Assembly (NCBI RefSeq): GCF_945859685.1
Contig: NC_079147.1
Location: 66,928,946-66,992,945 of the forward strand
Length of the DNA stretch: 64,000 nt
Source: Eupeodes corollae
Taxonomy: Eukaryota > Arthropoda > Insecta > Diptera > Syrphidae
Direction of reading: 5' to 3'
In this document: in pieces, positions 22,849 to 34,599 of the stretch
How the letters are laid out: every line of letters starts with the position of its first letter
Position numbering within the stretch: the stretch's first letter is position 1
Notes under the pieces: generated by a model
The model's database searches: none
Seen by the model: the letters and a program-made list of their open reading frames with translations, nothing else
What the model was told of the DNA's origin: nothing
Made by a program: the position numbers and the translations under genes

Positions 22849-23109
22849 TTCTTGATATCTCTCAAATTAATTTAATTCAAATATTCAAATTGGATATTTG
22901 TAAAAATTTAAGAAATGATAGAGTGCACTAAAGGGGTTATAAATACCCTTGCAATGATAAGACATAGTGCGAGCAATAAGGACAGGAGGATAGAGTTAGA
23001 AAGGGGAAACCGTTGCACATTGGTTTTGAATGTCTGCGCATTGGAAAGAGTTTTAAATATTGACCCTGGTAAACATTCCACATTCGTGTGGGGCGTGTAA
23101 AAAATGAAT
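22849..23109. other. Unassigned short stretch
   Basis: Short open frame at 22915-23100 has no motif and no homologous look; treated as chance. Confidence 0.4.
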
Positions 23110-23825
23110 TCTTCTTAATTTAAACAATTCAGTTTTTTTGGTGCACGAATGTGCATAATTTTCGTTTTGGTTGCGTTGATGACTAATGCAAAATCGTGGC
23201 ACCATCGAGCGATTGCATCAAACACCTGCTGTATCGTAGAAATATTGGTGTCAAGATGCATGTGCCTTGCAACAAAATCGTCTGCATATGCAAAAGCTGT
23301 ACTTTTCTTAAAAACTGTAAAAATTTAAGACGGATCGGACCCAGTTTTGACCCATGTGGTACACTATGTTGGCAGCTTCTTTCCTTACTCCATTAAGTTC
23401 CAACTTTTACTCTAAATGTTCTTCCAATAAAATAGTTCTCCATCCATTTCCAAAAAGTACCTCTAATATCAATTGTTTAAAGGAAAGGATATACAAGTTT
23501 ATTATAACTCAACGTGTCAGTGCCTTGCTTAAGTCCAAGAATACTACCAGTACGTAATGGTTTTTACTGAAACTCATGTTAACAGTATAATACAATTCAC
23601 CAAGAAGTCTTCCCGTATTTTTACCTTTTGTGATTGGATTTGAAGCAAGCAGTGTTTTTCGGAAAATTTGCTTAGTCGTCTTACAACTACTTCTTCAAGA
23701 CATTTTTCAGCAGCGGGCACGATTGAGATTGGCCTATAGGTGTGAATTTTACTTTTTTCCTCATTTATGGATGGGAAGAATAACTGAAGTATTCAAAATT
23801 TTCGGAACACACCCTTGTGTTAAAC
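23110..23825 (-). pseudogene. Non-LTR reverse transcriptase fragment B
   Basis: On the minus strand, reading from 23825 down: PKILNTSVILPIHK, YRPISIVPAAEKCLEEVV near 23735-23680, VVFLDLSKAL near 23550-23525, a VPHGSKLGP-like box near 23360 and FAYADDFVA near 23300-23275, followed by an INATKTKIMHIR-like segment. These are RT blocks in the right order with frameshifts. The clade is not resolved. It abuts a different RT fragment at 23830, so the two fragments have been juxtaposed. Confidence 0.75.
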
Positions 23826-23829
23826 TTCT

Positions 23830-24175
23830 CTTCACAACTTGCTGAATTAATGTTGAACAATGCACAGATCAGAATTTTTATAAGCTGATGTCGATAGTCC
23901 ATATCCGACAAACAATTTTTGAAACTAAAATCGAATTTAAAAAACCTGAGTGTACTGTCATCAGGAAAACAATTGAGAGGGTTTGAAGTTTTAAACAAGA
24001 GGCCATTTATAAAATAATTAAGAGTGTTGGAGATAAAACGGAGCCCTGGGGCACACCAGCAGCGTTTGTGGATATCAGATTTGAAACCGCCCAATACCAA
24101 TTAAATTGAACGGTCCGAGAGGCGATTTCTAACTCAATAAAGAAGAAAATGAGCAATACCAAATTCACGTATTTT
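23830..24175 (-). pseudogene. CR1/Jockey-like reverse transcriptase fragment A
   Basis: Minus-strand text contains GFKSDIH, a frame-shifted GVPQGSVLSPTL-type box and a DDSTL remnant. It matches the family at 34600-35715, which has GFKSEIHEINAGVPQGSVLS. Only about 115 codons survive; the YADD position reads PDD. Confidence 0.7.
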
Positions 24176-24779
24176 CTTTAAGAAAACTTGGTATAATACT
24201 TTATGAAATTCTTTTGAAATTTTGAATGCAAAAATCTTTCTCCAAAAGGCTGTGAGGTTTTGTTAAAATTTAAGTCACCTTCTTCCACCTCCAAATCCTG
24301 ATAAATATACTTTAGAATATACTGGATACAAAGGATATAGAGAATATAGCCGCCCATTGTTGACTTTTTTATTTTTATCGACAGCATGTTTGGTCAAATA
24401 ATCAGCCACATTTTTAACTGGCTTTTAAACCTTCAGGCTTCCTTACATTAGATCAAAAATATTATAAAATATAATTGCATTCTCAAACAAATCTTCAGTT
24501 TTTGAAAAACCTACCCATATGCACTCCGAAAAACCAAAACTGAAACGTGTTCAAAGCATAACTTTAACCTTTCAAAGAAATCCTTTCTTTGCTCCAAAGT
24601 ATGATGTCGACTTCTGATTTCCTACAAATGCATTACTGAGACATCTTAGCAGCGATTCAATAACAATATTTATGCCTGAATACGTGCCTCACCTTAAATA
24701 ACCCGTTTTTATAGGCACTTAGTATTCGTGTAATGTAGCTTAGGAGCAAAGGGTACTAATAAGATGAGTACTATAATTT
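24176..24779. other. Unassigned AT-rich sequence
   Basis: No recognised coding or terminal signals. Confidence 0.45.
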
Positions 24780-24960
24780 TTACCAATTTTTAATTGTATA
24801 TTTTTGTACGTTTTTTTATTTTCTAAAAAAAAACTCTCACTTATATTTTTCTAAAAATTTTACCAAATGTCAATAACGTTTTTTGACACTTAAAATCAAT
24901 TTTGCGGTAATATCATTTTTTCGAGGTGACAAATACTGAAATATTAATTTATACAAAAAA
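24780..24960 (-). repeat. Repeat X fragment (copy 4)
   Basis: Internal X text ('attttaccaaatgtcaataacg', 'gaggtgacaaatactg', cf. 28200-28320) ends exactly where the Helitron 3' terminus begins. Confidence 0.65.
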
Positions 24961-24988
24961 CTAGCTTTTACCCGCGACTTCGTCCGCA

Positions 24989-26170
24989 TTAGATATTTTT
25001 TTTTTGGATAGAAGTATGAAAAAACCCGAGCTGTATCTTTTTGTACGTATGTTTGAATTGTGCCGAGATGACATGAGGCCATACTTTCAGCGTTTGTCCC
25101 TGAGTTTTATTTATTGTTATTCCAAATTCTGCTTTCAGAGGAATTATTGGAATGCAGTCAATTAAAACATTTTTTCCTTTTGCTATCATTATAGGTTTTA
25201 TAAAATTTCGTTCTAGGTGCGTAATCTGAAGCCGTGTACCATGACATATCTTTGGTGCGTCAAGATTTCTCATTAACAGGACTCGAACACCAACCTTCAA
25301 TCTTAACTTATGAGAAGACACCTCTGATAATTCTAAAGAATTAAGAAACTCTATGTGGAATGATGTTACTTGCTCCGTGTCCATAACGTTGTCTACTGAG
25401 AGGTACTCGATGATATCTCCCTACACGACCGACATAATAACCCGATTACCCATATTTATATGCAGGTTTGGATAGACATTAGCTTTTAATTCAATCCTAC
25501 AGACAATTTGACAGAATTCATGACTCAACGTAATCAAGCCGTTACAGTCTGTTGGCCTACAATCTTTTCCGATTTTCAGAAGAGTAGCGGCATATTGTCC
25601 TAGTAGCGGCATATTGTAGTGTAGCTGTACTGGCATATTCGTAGTCAGGCAAAACTTTTCTACATTTCCCAATAACACAGATGCTATCAAACATGCGTTT
25701 ATTTCATCTGCAGGTGTACCTATTACCTCTAGTAATTTCCGGCAGGGAACCACCATCCCTCCCATGATAACCCGGTTGTTCCTGATGTATTTCAGTGTTC
25801 GGTATAGTTCTTTGACTTTTTTTTTGTGGGACATTGTATATTCATCCCAAACCAACAATTTACACTGCTACAACATTCTTCCTCGTTCACTACTTTTGCT
25901 GATATTACATACTGGCGTTTTCTCATGAGCTTAGTTCAACGGCAGTTTCAAAACCGAGTGCACTGTCTGTCCACCACTAAGCAGTATAGGTGCTATTCCT
26001 GAGGAAGCTACGAGTACTACTAAAGCAACTACATAGTTTTTCCGAATTTAAGACAACAATAGATTCAAAAAAAAAGTTTTGCCTGTGCCTCCTGGAGCAT
26101 CTAAAAATAGCGAACCGCCTTCACCGCTGGAAATTTTGTTTATACCTGCGTCAAAAAACTATTTTTTTTT
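24989..26170 (-). pseudogene. Helitron Pif1-type helicase remnant
   Basis: Minus strand. Walker A LFLDAPGGTGKTFF lies near 26125-26084 and keeps GGTGKT. LVWDEYTMSHKKKVKELYRTL (Walker B-like DE) is at about 25855-25800. LRNLDAPKICHGTRL... and INKTQGQTL (near 25110-25085) form the C-terminal helicase motifs at 24989-25384. Frames shift between 26020, 25858 and 25400. The helicase motor unwinds DNA during rolling-circle transposition. Confidence 0.82.
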
Positions 26171-26420
26171 TATGAATTTAAAAGTTTAACATCCTCTGTT
26201 ATTCTCTGCCCCTGAGCGACAGTATCATAATTTAATTTTCGAACTAAATCACTGATCACTTCCCCAATTCTCTGTGGTCTGGTCATCCCAAATTCCCACA
26301 AATCTTTCCCAGTAATATTTATAACGTGATCTTTTATAAAAGCTAACGCCTCATTGTAAATTATATCAGTTGTATTTTGTTCTTGAACTCTGTGTAAAAT
26401 CTGCCATATCATTTTTAAAC

Positions 26421-26995
26421 TTATCCCACAATTGTTGAGGATTCGACAGTTGCCAATAATATAGTGAAAAGCTCTCGCACTAAAAATAGACACTTAACGA
26501 AGAGAAACCCTAACAGATGCCACACAGCTTCGTTGCTTCTGACATAACGTCCAGACTGATAGGTTTGAACTACATCCATGGGATTTGCACCTCCTGAGTT
26601 CCTGAAACTAAATATTGCTGAGTCGCTGCCTTTATTAATATATTTGCAAATGTATTTAACATCGCGTCTTGAACTGAAAGCTTTAACGTTTATGTGGGCG
26701 ATGAACATTCTTGATTAAATCCATACTAATAACTTGCATGAAGCATGGGAAATGAATCGTTGTGGATAGTCTCCTTGATTAGGCAGGGGAATTTTTTTGT
26801 GCACTTCCCATCCTTCAAGCAAGGGCTTTTAGGGTTTTCAGGGCCACATGGACCATGAATCATATTTTTGACAATAATGACATGAAGTGTCATCAGGTTA
26901 CTATAAGGATCTGGTATTTCAGCACTGATGATTTTGTGTATTTGGTCTTGTGAAGCCCGAGTTAACGTGTGTGTTAAGGTTAACATGTTTGACAA
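26421..26995 (-). pseudogene. Helitron Rep-domain remnant
   Basis: The piece at 26726-26995 has EIPDPYSNLM and the MIHGPCGPENP...SPC stretch common to Helitron Rep proteins. The piece at 26421-26708 carries VKYICKYINKGSD, the two-tyrosine YxxxY active-site region of the rolling-circle nuclease. The upstream HUH histidines are not seen, and the two frames are separated by stops. In intact elements Rep nicks and joins DNA strands. Confidence 0.8.
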
Positions 26996-27527
26996 CTTAT
27001 TTCATAAGGGATGTGAATGCGTTGATTTCCCGTAATACAAATTTTATCCAAATATTATTCCAATCTTTGGAGTGAAAGCGATCAGATTCCCAAGAAAGTT
27101 ATTATTCCCATGGGAATGCGTTGTTTTCCCGAGGTCAAAAGTAACTCATGTCCTTTCTAAAGTCTCAAACTATCTCCTTAATAAATTTAATTAAATCCGT
27201 TCAGTAGTTTAAGCGTAAAAGCGACCAGCCCACCTAAATTTTCACATGGGAATGGGTCATTTTCCGGGGTAAAAGACTATGTCCTTTCTCGGGTATCAAA
27301 ATATCTCCATACAAAATTTCATGCAAATTGGTTTGGTAGCTTAGGTGTGATTGAGTAACAAACAAAGTTACTTTCACATTTATAATATTAGTAAGAAGTA
27401 AGATTCGTTAGTTAATTTTTTTATATTTTTTATAATTTTTTTAATTTACACATATCAAAAAACCACCAACTAAATTTTTTTAAAAGGTTCTTTGATCAAA
27501 TTATAAGTCTTCAAAAAGTCGATAAAT

Positions 27528-28775
27528 AAAAAAGAGGCTGGGATGGGACCCACACTGATAACTTCCCATCCCGTCTGTCGATTTGTCTTGCTTAAAAGTT
27601 CAATTTTTACCAAATGTGCGTACTATTTTTTGTAGATTTTATTTTTTATGAACAAACGGACTGATGGATTTTTATATACCAATTAAAAAATATCCAAAAC
27701 AATATTTTCTGTGAAATAAAATAAGTTTGAAGCCAATATTTTTAATTTTTTAAAAGCTATTTGAGTCGGAAGTAAATTTTTACCAAGTTTTAGTATTGTT
27801 TTTTTTAGAGTTTTATTTTTTGTAAAAAAACTGGCAATTCGAATTTTTTAAAAATTTTACTTAATGTTGAAAAAAATATTTCTTATAAGATAAAATTAGT
27901 TTGAAGCCCATATTTAAAATTTTTGAAGAAATATTTGAGTCGAAAATCATTTTTTAACAACTTTTGTTAGTTTTTTTTCGGTTTTTAATTTTTTGTACAA
28001 AAACTGTCAATTCGATTTTTTTTTTTCAAACTTTAACTGAATGTTAACAACAAGATGTTTTGAAAGATAAAAGTAAATTAAAGCCAATATCTCAAAGTTT
28101 TGAAAAGATATTTGAGTCGAAAATCAATTTTTACCAACTTTTATACATTTTTTTTTAGGTTTTTATTTTTTGTAAAAAAAACTGTCAATTAGATTTTTCT
28201 CAAAATTTTATCAGATGTCAAAAACATTATTTTTCGTTGCAAAAAATTGTTTTAGAGATGAAATCATATTTCAGTCGTAAAATTTTGGAGGTGACACATT
28301 TTTTTTTTCAGTTTTATTGATTTATAAAAAAAAGCGTTATATTGATTTTTTTCAAAAAATATACCTGTTTGGTATCACGTTACAATATATTATATAAAAT
28401 TAAATTCAAGTCTCTGGCGTTTTTGGTTCGTAAGATATTTAAGGTTAACCAAAATTTTCACCTTTTTTTCAAACTGCTATGGTAAAAAAACCACCCACGC
28501 AATTTTCTTGAGAGCCCATTCTGCACCTTTCTGCCTTGTTATCTGTATAACAAAATTTATTTGAAGTCGATATCTCTTCTGGTTCTTGAGCTATGGACGA
28601 CGAAAAAAAGGTCGCGAACGTACGGACGTACGGACGTACAAACGTACGTACACACGCAAAAAAAAAAATCTTTTATGTCGACTCTAGGGACCTTGAAACG
28701 TCGAGAAATGCCAAAATTTTCAATTTGACAAATCGGACCCATTACAATAACTTCCTATGGGAAGTTAATAAACAT
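27528..28775 (-). repeat. Repeat X copy 5, complete short form
   Basis: About 1.25 kb with both ends: 'gaggctgggatgggacccac' at the right terminus (27534) and AACTTCCTATGGGAAGTT at the left terminus (28761-28778). Internal tandem units begin at about 27725, 27900 and 28080, a period near 175. A CGTACG-rich block lies at 28615-28650. It has no coding capacity. Confidence 0.9.
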
Positions 28776-28778
28776 TAA

Positions 28779-29339
28779 AATATGATACTGTAAACACTCC
28801 CACTGTGAGTTAAGAAATCCTCTGAATTCTTGAATTTTTAGGAAACTTCCATTTTTTCAGTTCCGGCATCAGGTAGTAGACGGTGGTGACAGCTATTTAA
28901 AAGATTTTTAGTAACAATTTCATACCTGAGTAAGTTAAAATATTCAATATGTTAATATTTATTTAATGTCTAAATTATTAGCAAATAAAATCATACTTCT
29001 AATTGTTACAACGAAAAGATTTTATTTTTAGAATAAGTTACCTTAATTTTATTACATATGTAGATATTTATTCACCTTTACCAAGGTGGAACTTATTTGA
29101 AAAAGAAGAACTTAAACCCAAAAATGCCCGAATACAGTTGTGCAACATCTTAATGTGGTCTTCCCGACGGACGACGACGAGGTGGTTTCGAGTGAATAGT
29201 GGCACTAAACGTGTGTGGATTTTAACCTTTCTTCTTTTCTAACATTTTACTCCTTGTTATTGATGTAATGAGGATTGCGTTGAAGATGGTAAAAGTCAAA
29301 ATAAAGAAGATAATATTCCCGGTTCAGTTCAGAAACTAA
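28779..29339. other. Unassigned stretch
   Basis: No motif-bearing frame; 29240-29339 may be an untranslated or linker part of the CR1-like element that follows. Confidence 0.45.
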
Positions 29340-30560
29340 ATGCGAAAAAACAGCGATTGTTGGATGCTTCATTCGCTGGGAACTCCACTATTCATAGTGG
29401 AAAGTGATTCTTCCTCTTCTTCGGTTCCTACGCTCGTTGTCAATGACACTCCTTTTGTTAGCTCTTTAGAGAAAGCTAACCTCTTTGCTAGGCAGTTTGC
29501 CGCCAATTCTACGCTGCTAGTTAGTGTTATAACTCCGCCTGTACTTGAGCGAGTTAGTGATTCTATGGGACCAATCTTTTTTCGCACTCGTACTTTGGCA
29601 AGAGTCCTAAAAGATCTAAACACACATAAATCCGCTGGTCCGGATGGTATCTCCGCTATTGTTCTGAAGAGGTGTCCTTCAACGCTGGCAAAACCACTGC
29701 ATGAGCTTTTTCATCTGTCCTACTCCTCAGTCCTCGTTCTGAGCTGATGAAAAACGGCATTTGTACAGCCTATTCCCAAAAAAAGCGAATCTTCCTCACC
29801 CTCTAACTACCGACCGATTGCACTTACGTTCCTTCTTTCCAAGGTCATGGAAACGCTGATTAATTATCAGCTTAAGAAATATCTTGTAGATCGGAAGCTT
29901 CTTAATGACCGGCAATACGGCTTTCGTAGCAATAGCTCCACTGGTGATCTCATGGTTTATCTCACCGAACAGTGGAGCAAATCTTTACATCGTTTTGGAG
30001 AAAGTAAGGTTATTGCACTTGAAATATTTCACCCCTTCTGATCTGGCTGTTATCTACAAGACTTGCATACGTCCAAAGCTTGAGTATAACTCCCATCTCT
30101 GGGCTGGCACTCCTGCAACTTACTTAAGCCTCTTGGAAGCCTCGCTTGAACATCGTCGTAAGGTTTCTTGTGTGACCATTTCTTAACATTATTTTAACGG
30201 CTTATGCTCTAGTGAAATAGCCAGTTGCATTCCTCCCCTTAAACAGTTCAACCGTAATACTCCCGCTTCTAGGAATGCTCGTCAGTATACCCTCGGACCC
30301 AACTTCGGTCGTACTGTCAAATACAGAGATTCGTTCTTTAGCCGTACTACGCGAATGTGGAGTGCCTTACCACACTCTGTCTTTCCTAGTCATTGCAATA
30401 TTCAGGAATTCAAAACCAATGTGCACCGACATCTCCTTTTAAACCCTCTCTCCTCTTCCTAGTGCTCACACTGTGCTTCTGCATAATAAGGGTAGTAATA
30501 TCCCCTTGAGTGTGTGTATATTATAAAAAATAGCAAAGAATAATGTGAAAATAAAAAAAA
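29340..30560 (+). mobile_element. CR1/Jockey-like non-LTR element, internally deleted
   Basis: Same family as 34600-35715. It begins in the region before RT and ends in an A-rich tail near 30545-30562. The central RT including the catalytic boxes is missing. Confidence 0.75.
29390..30470 (+). pseudogene. CR1/Jockey-like RT, catalytic core deleted
   Basis: Blocks present: HKSAGPDGISAIVLKRC at about 29625-29675, KTAFVQPIPKK near 29750-29780, NYRPIAL near 29807-29826 and DRQYGFRSNSSTGDLMVYL at about 29905-29960. Right after IALEI (about 30025) the sequence jumps to FTPSDLAVIYKTCIRPKLEY, which belongs near the RT C-terminus. So the F/Y-x-D and YADD boxes are gone. A stop at 29745 also interrupts the frame. 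The last part, 30190-30465, carries the SLPHSVF-like C-terminal region in other frames. Confidence 0.78.
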
Positions 30561-30879
30561 CATAACAAGACAGTTCGTGCCTCAATTAAATACAGACGAT
30601 CATGAATCGCCAGTCAGGCGCAGGAGTTTTCCGGTCAAAACAAAAAAAGCGACCCAATACTTTGAAACAGTTTTCAAGTCTTCGTCTTTAGAGGGCCAAA
30701 ACAGTTCCAAAGAAAATTTCTCCCGACTTAATTTTTGATAATTTTGATAACATTATTTCACTATTCAAATTTTTGTTTTAGATTCTAGGGTCCTTAAAAT
30801 GTCTATAATAATAAAAGAAAATCATTTCGCAAAATGTTTACAATTACTCTCTATGGGTAGTAAGTAAATGTTTTGACGT

Positions 30880-31128
30880 CAAACTTCTTTCATCTTACAC
30901 AAAATATTGTTTTAAGCTTTTGAAAAAATAAGAAAAGCAAAAAACTTGACAGTTTACAGAAACAATGCTTTTAAAAATGCCACATTTATAAATTGATTTA
31001 ACGCCTATAATATCTCAACAACAAGCAGCTTAAGCTTTCAATAATTACTGATTATATTCTTTTCAATGTTCCTTAAATGAAAAATACTCACCAATCGGAA
31101 GTTATCAGTGTGGTTCGCATACCAACCA
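30880..31128 (+). repeat. Repeat X remnant (copy 6), diverged
   Basis: Ends with 'gaagttatcagtgtggttcgcatacc', clearly the X right terminus, and has a 'cttacacaaaatattgtttt' internal phrase before it. Identity is lower than in other copies. DNA from 30561 to 30879 has no clear assignment. Confidence 0.6.
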
Positions 31129-33589
31129 AATTTTTCTTTTAAGGCTTTGCTTATCACCCTGAAGACTTTTTATACAGAATTCCTGATATTCCTGAGTAGT
31201 TACAGAGCTTTCAAAAACTATTTCCCCATTTTTAAATCACTTTATTAAATCTCTCCAATTCCTAGAAATAACACCATCATCATTTATATGCACTTGTACC
31301 TATAGCCGTTACCAACAGTACATCACCCTTCTCCTATTCCATTTCAATGAATTAAACAAAATCTGCAAGCGATAGCTGCCAGCAGCAATCATCTAACAAT
31401 TTACACAAGGCACCATTCTGATTTATTGCATGGAAAAATCCTTGAATCCACCTTTCTTTTCTGTATTAGGGTGTGGGCTAAGGCTGAAGCTGGAGTAAGA
31501 GCAGGATTCGGACTCTCGAATTGACCGCATGGGTGTTATGAATTTTCAAATTCTATATATCCAAAAGTCATCGCCACCGCCATCGCCTCCGCCTTCGCCG
31601 TAGGTCTTCGTTCCTCCTGCCTGCTGGGGTTCAGAGCAGGTCTTCTGCTGAAGGTATATTCATTTGATATAATATGTACGCCAGTTTGTACGAATATCCC
31701 TACGAACCTAAAATATCAGGCTCGTTCTCTCATTCTCAATTATATTGCATCGCGAACTTTAGAAATGTTTGGAATTTCTATGGCTAATCCTTGACTACCT
31801 ATATTTCCGAAGCAAATTGCACTTTCACGCTTTGGGGCTTCTCGGCAACGAAACGAACGCTCCTTCGTTACCGTTCCGCATATAGTATATGCCATTAATT
31901 CTATTTTGGTTTAGAGCTTTCCAAGGACAAACGGACTGTTCGGTTCGTTTGTGCTTTGTGCATACCTTCAATAGTTACCTACACTCCTGAGTTCTGCGAA
32001 ACCTATATCCTTGCATATATGCACTGCACATGGAATAGGTTAGGTTGAAAGTGTACGTAATGTAACGGATCCATACACCACATTCACATCCAATGCACTC
32101 CAATGCAAAAGAGCTCTGGCTCCAGCTTCAGGTTCTACTAAAGGTCTGGCTCCGAGTACTGGCACCAGCACCGGCATTGAAACAGGATTCATAGATTTCC
32201 CGGACTGCGTTGTGCGAGTTCTATTCTGAGGCAGGATGAGTTGTTATTTATGAAGTTTCCCTTTGCTTTTTGTGCATTGGTGCGATGGACATTATGATGG
32301 TGTCGGGAGTTTTTGGTGGTGCTTCTGCTTCCCGTTTTGGTTTGAATCTGATAAACGGACAACTACTGTTCGGAGCACCTTAACATGGAATAGGAGTTTT
32401 GCTCTTAACTTTGGTTGGCATTCGTTATTAGAGAGTAAAGTGCTCAGAAAGTTATAGCAGAAGCATCAGCATCAGCAGGATAGATGCTGGGAAAGTGGTG
32501 TTCCTTTATTTTTCTATCGTAGTTTTGTGTGTTAAATGTTGGATATCAAAAAGATATTGAACGGGAATTTGAAATCTGTCGAGAGATATTCGTTCAGCGT
32601 TCAACCGGTAATGGTGAGAAATGAATCCTTTTCGATAAATGCTTTGCGAGTTCTTTGCTGACAACTTAAAAGCTACTTTCAATTTCCTTCTTGAATCTAC
32701 AATATTACAGAATCAGCATGAATGTGTTAGGACCATATTTCTTATGGGGATTCTCGGTCTAATATATTTTTGAATAATTTTTTGTTGTACTTCAATTCGT
32801 TCATCTAAAAAAGATCGACGTTTATCTTTGTCGTTTAACCAATCAATTTTTGAACTTTTTTGTTTATTGGCTAAATGAACTTTTATGATTATAGCTAGGT
32901 TAAAAAAAGATAAGAATGGGAACATAGATATTACCTGAGCTGAATAACAATTCGAAAAAAATATTTATTCTTTTCTTCTAGCTTGAATTTTTCACTATTA
33001 ATTGAATGTTTAGGAAAATAATTGGGCGATGCGGACTCTCTGCCCTTTGTCTCTGAAACGGTTGATTGGGTCAAGGACATTTTTGAGACAAACATTTTAG
33101 CAAATTGTATTGTCAATACTTTTGGTGAAGGTATTAATAACTGAAATCATCACGATGTTCAAGCTGGGTAAAATTAGTTGTTGTATTTCAAGAATTAAGG
33201 AGGTCAACTCGCTGGGTAGATGGAACACCTGTAGCAATAAATTTCAAATAAAGTGGAGAAACTTCAGCACGCACCAGACACATATTCAATTACAATTCAG
33301 GTAATAAATCATGACGCGAAATCGGGAAACAAGGGATGAAGCTACAAGTGAGGAGAGTGGGCATACAATTTATTGGGCTCAATTTGGTAGTCTAAAATAT
33401 TACACCATTTTTGTATCCTGTATCACGAAACAGTGTCATAATGCTTCTTCGGCTAAAAAAAAAATATTTTTAAAAATTAGGTCCAGATTTAACTAAGTTT
33501 TATTTTGGATTTTGTTCCCATAAGCGGTAAAGCGCGGGCTCTAGAGAAAAACATAAGGAAATCTACAACCTTTTGTGACTAGTGAGTCA
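31129..33589. other. Long stretch without recognised elements
   Basis: About 2.4 kb of more balanced composition, including CGCCACCGCCATCGCCTCCG near 31570. It has no transposon signatures and no exon I can defend. It is the best candidate in the window, besides 61000-63000, for single-copy host DNA. Frames such as 32263-32457 lack motifs. Confidence 0.5.
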
Positions 33590-34180
33590 TATTAACGAGT
33601 AGACGTTGACATCCCTGGACCCTTACCGTCAAAAAAAAGGAAATAAGTATGTGGTGGTTTTGCTGAAATATTTTTAAAGTGGTTGCAAGTATTTGCTCTC
33701 GTCGATCAAACAACATTTTCAGTAGCTAAAACGTTGGTTTAGCCTTTTGCCGCTATGGTGCCCAACAGAATTGCGTTAAGAGCAAGGACGCAATTTCGAA
33801 TCTGGAGTTTGCAAGAGCGTATTGGAAAATATGGGTATATGTAAAACCACATCAACGGCTCTTCACCCTCAATCGAGTGGCTTTGTAGAGTGAACAAACC
33901 GTACAATATTTCATTATCTTGATAATCAGAATGACTGGCATGACCTACCGTTCATCAACTCAAGGGTCAATAAAACAAACACCATTTGCAATAATTTATG
34001 GACATGAAATGCGACTACCCCAAGATTTATTTCTGGAGACTCCAACAGAACCAAATGTCAGGAACTTCCACCGATTTGCTCAACAGCTACATGATCAACT
34101 TAAAGAGATTCATCATTGCGCTAGTGTCGTACTTCAGATCTTAGAACAAAGAACGAAAAGAAGATCTGAATAATTTGAAA
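33590..34180 (+). pseudogene. Ty3/Gypsy integrase remnant
   Basis: Reading through stops and shifts: DIPGPLPSKK near 33610-33640, a KWLQVFALVDQTT stretch near 33678-33715, a HPQSSGFVE segment near 33865-33890 (the catalytic glutamate) and YGHEMRLPQDLFLETPTE at about 33997-34050. It belongs to a Gypsy lineage different from the element at 1-3825. No LTR, RT or flanking repeat is visible, so it is an isolated fragment. Confidence 0.75.
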
Positions 34181-34599
34181 AAGAACTCTTCACGTACTTA
34201 ACATATAGACGAGTTTTTAAAAATGTTCTTTAAAGAAGGCTTACAAAATTTAAATAACATAATGTGCTTATTAACCTTAAATGTTCACAATTCAACTGAC
34301 AACTTTAATTATTAAATTATTTTAGAAAGCTATTGTCCAGTAAGGTACAGTCTAACTATTTAATTTAGTAGACTTTCTTCATATGAAAGCATTCCAAGAT
34401 TCTTACAGTTTTCTAAATATTCTAAAAATATTTTTTGGCAACAAACCACACAATATTTTAAAGGGTTTTTATTGCTTTCATGGAGAAATGTACGAAATTG
34501 TTTTGAAACAAAAATTCAAAAACCCAGAAAATGAGGAAGAATCTGACATCAAGAATTGTCTGTTTTTTTTTTTTGGCGTAGTTTTTTCGCACTGACAAA
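34181..34599. other. Unassigned AT-rich sequence
   Basis: No recognised features between the integrase remnant and the minus-strand CR1-like element. Confidence 0.45.

Larger units (their letters stand above)
24961..27396 (-). mobile_element. Helitron, minus strand, broken
   Basis: Read on the minus strand it starts TCTTACTAATATTATAAATGTG at 27396 and ends with GCGGACGAAGTCGCGGGTAAAAGCTAG at 24961, followed by host T. These are the TC...CTAG ends of Helitrons, with a GAC-GAA-GTC hairpin core before CTAG. Inside are a Rep-type and a Pif1-type helicase in pieces. The 2.4-kb length is shorter than a full RepHel element, so internal deletions are likely. It lies in an X fragment. Confidence 0.88.

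Noticed and set aside
32263..32457. 64-codon Trp/Phe-rich frame
   Set aside because: Length within chance expectation; no signal peptide, motif or splice context that would make it an exon.
33919..34173. Independent 84-codon host gene
   Set aside because: Its YGHEMRLPQDL block and the DIPGPLPSKK text upstream identify it as the end of a decayed Gypsy integrase.
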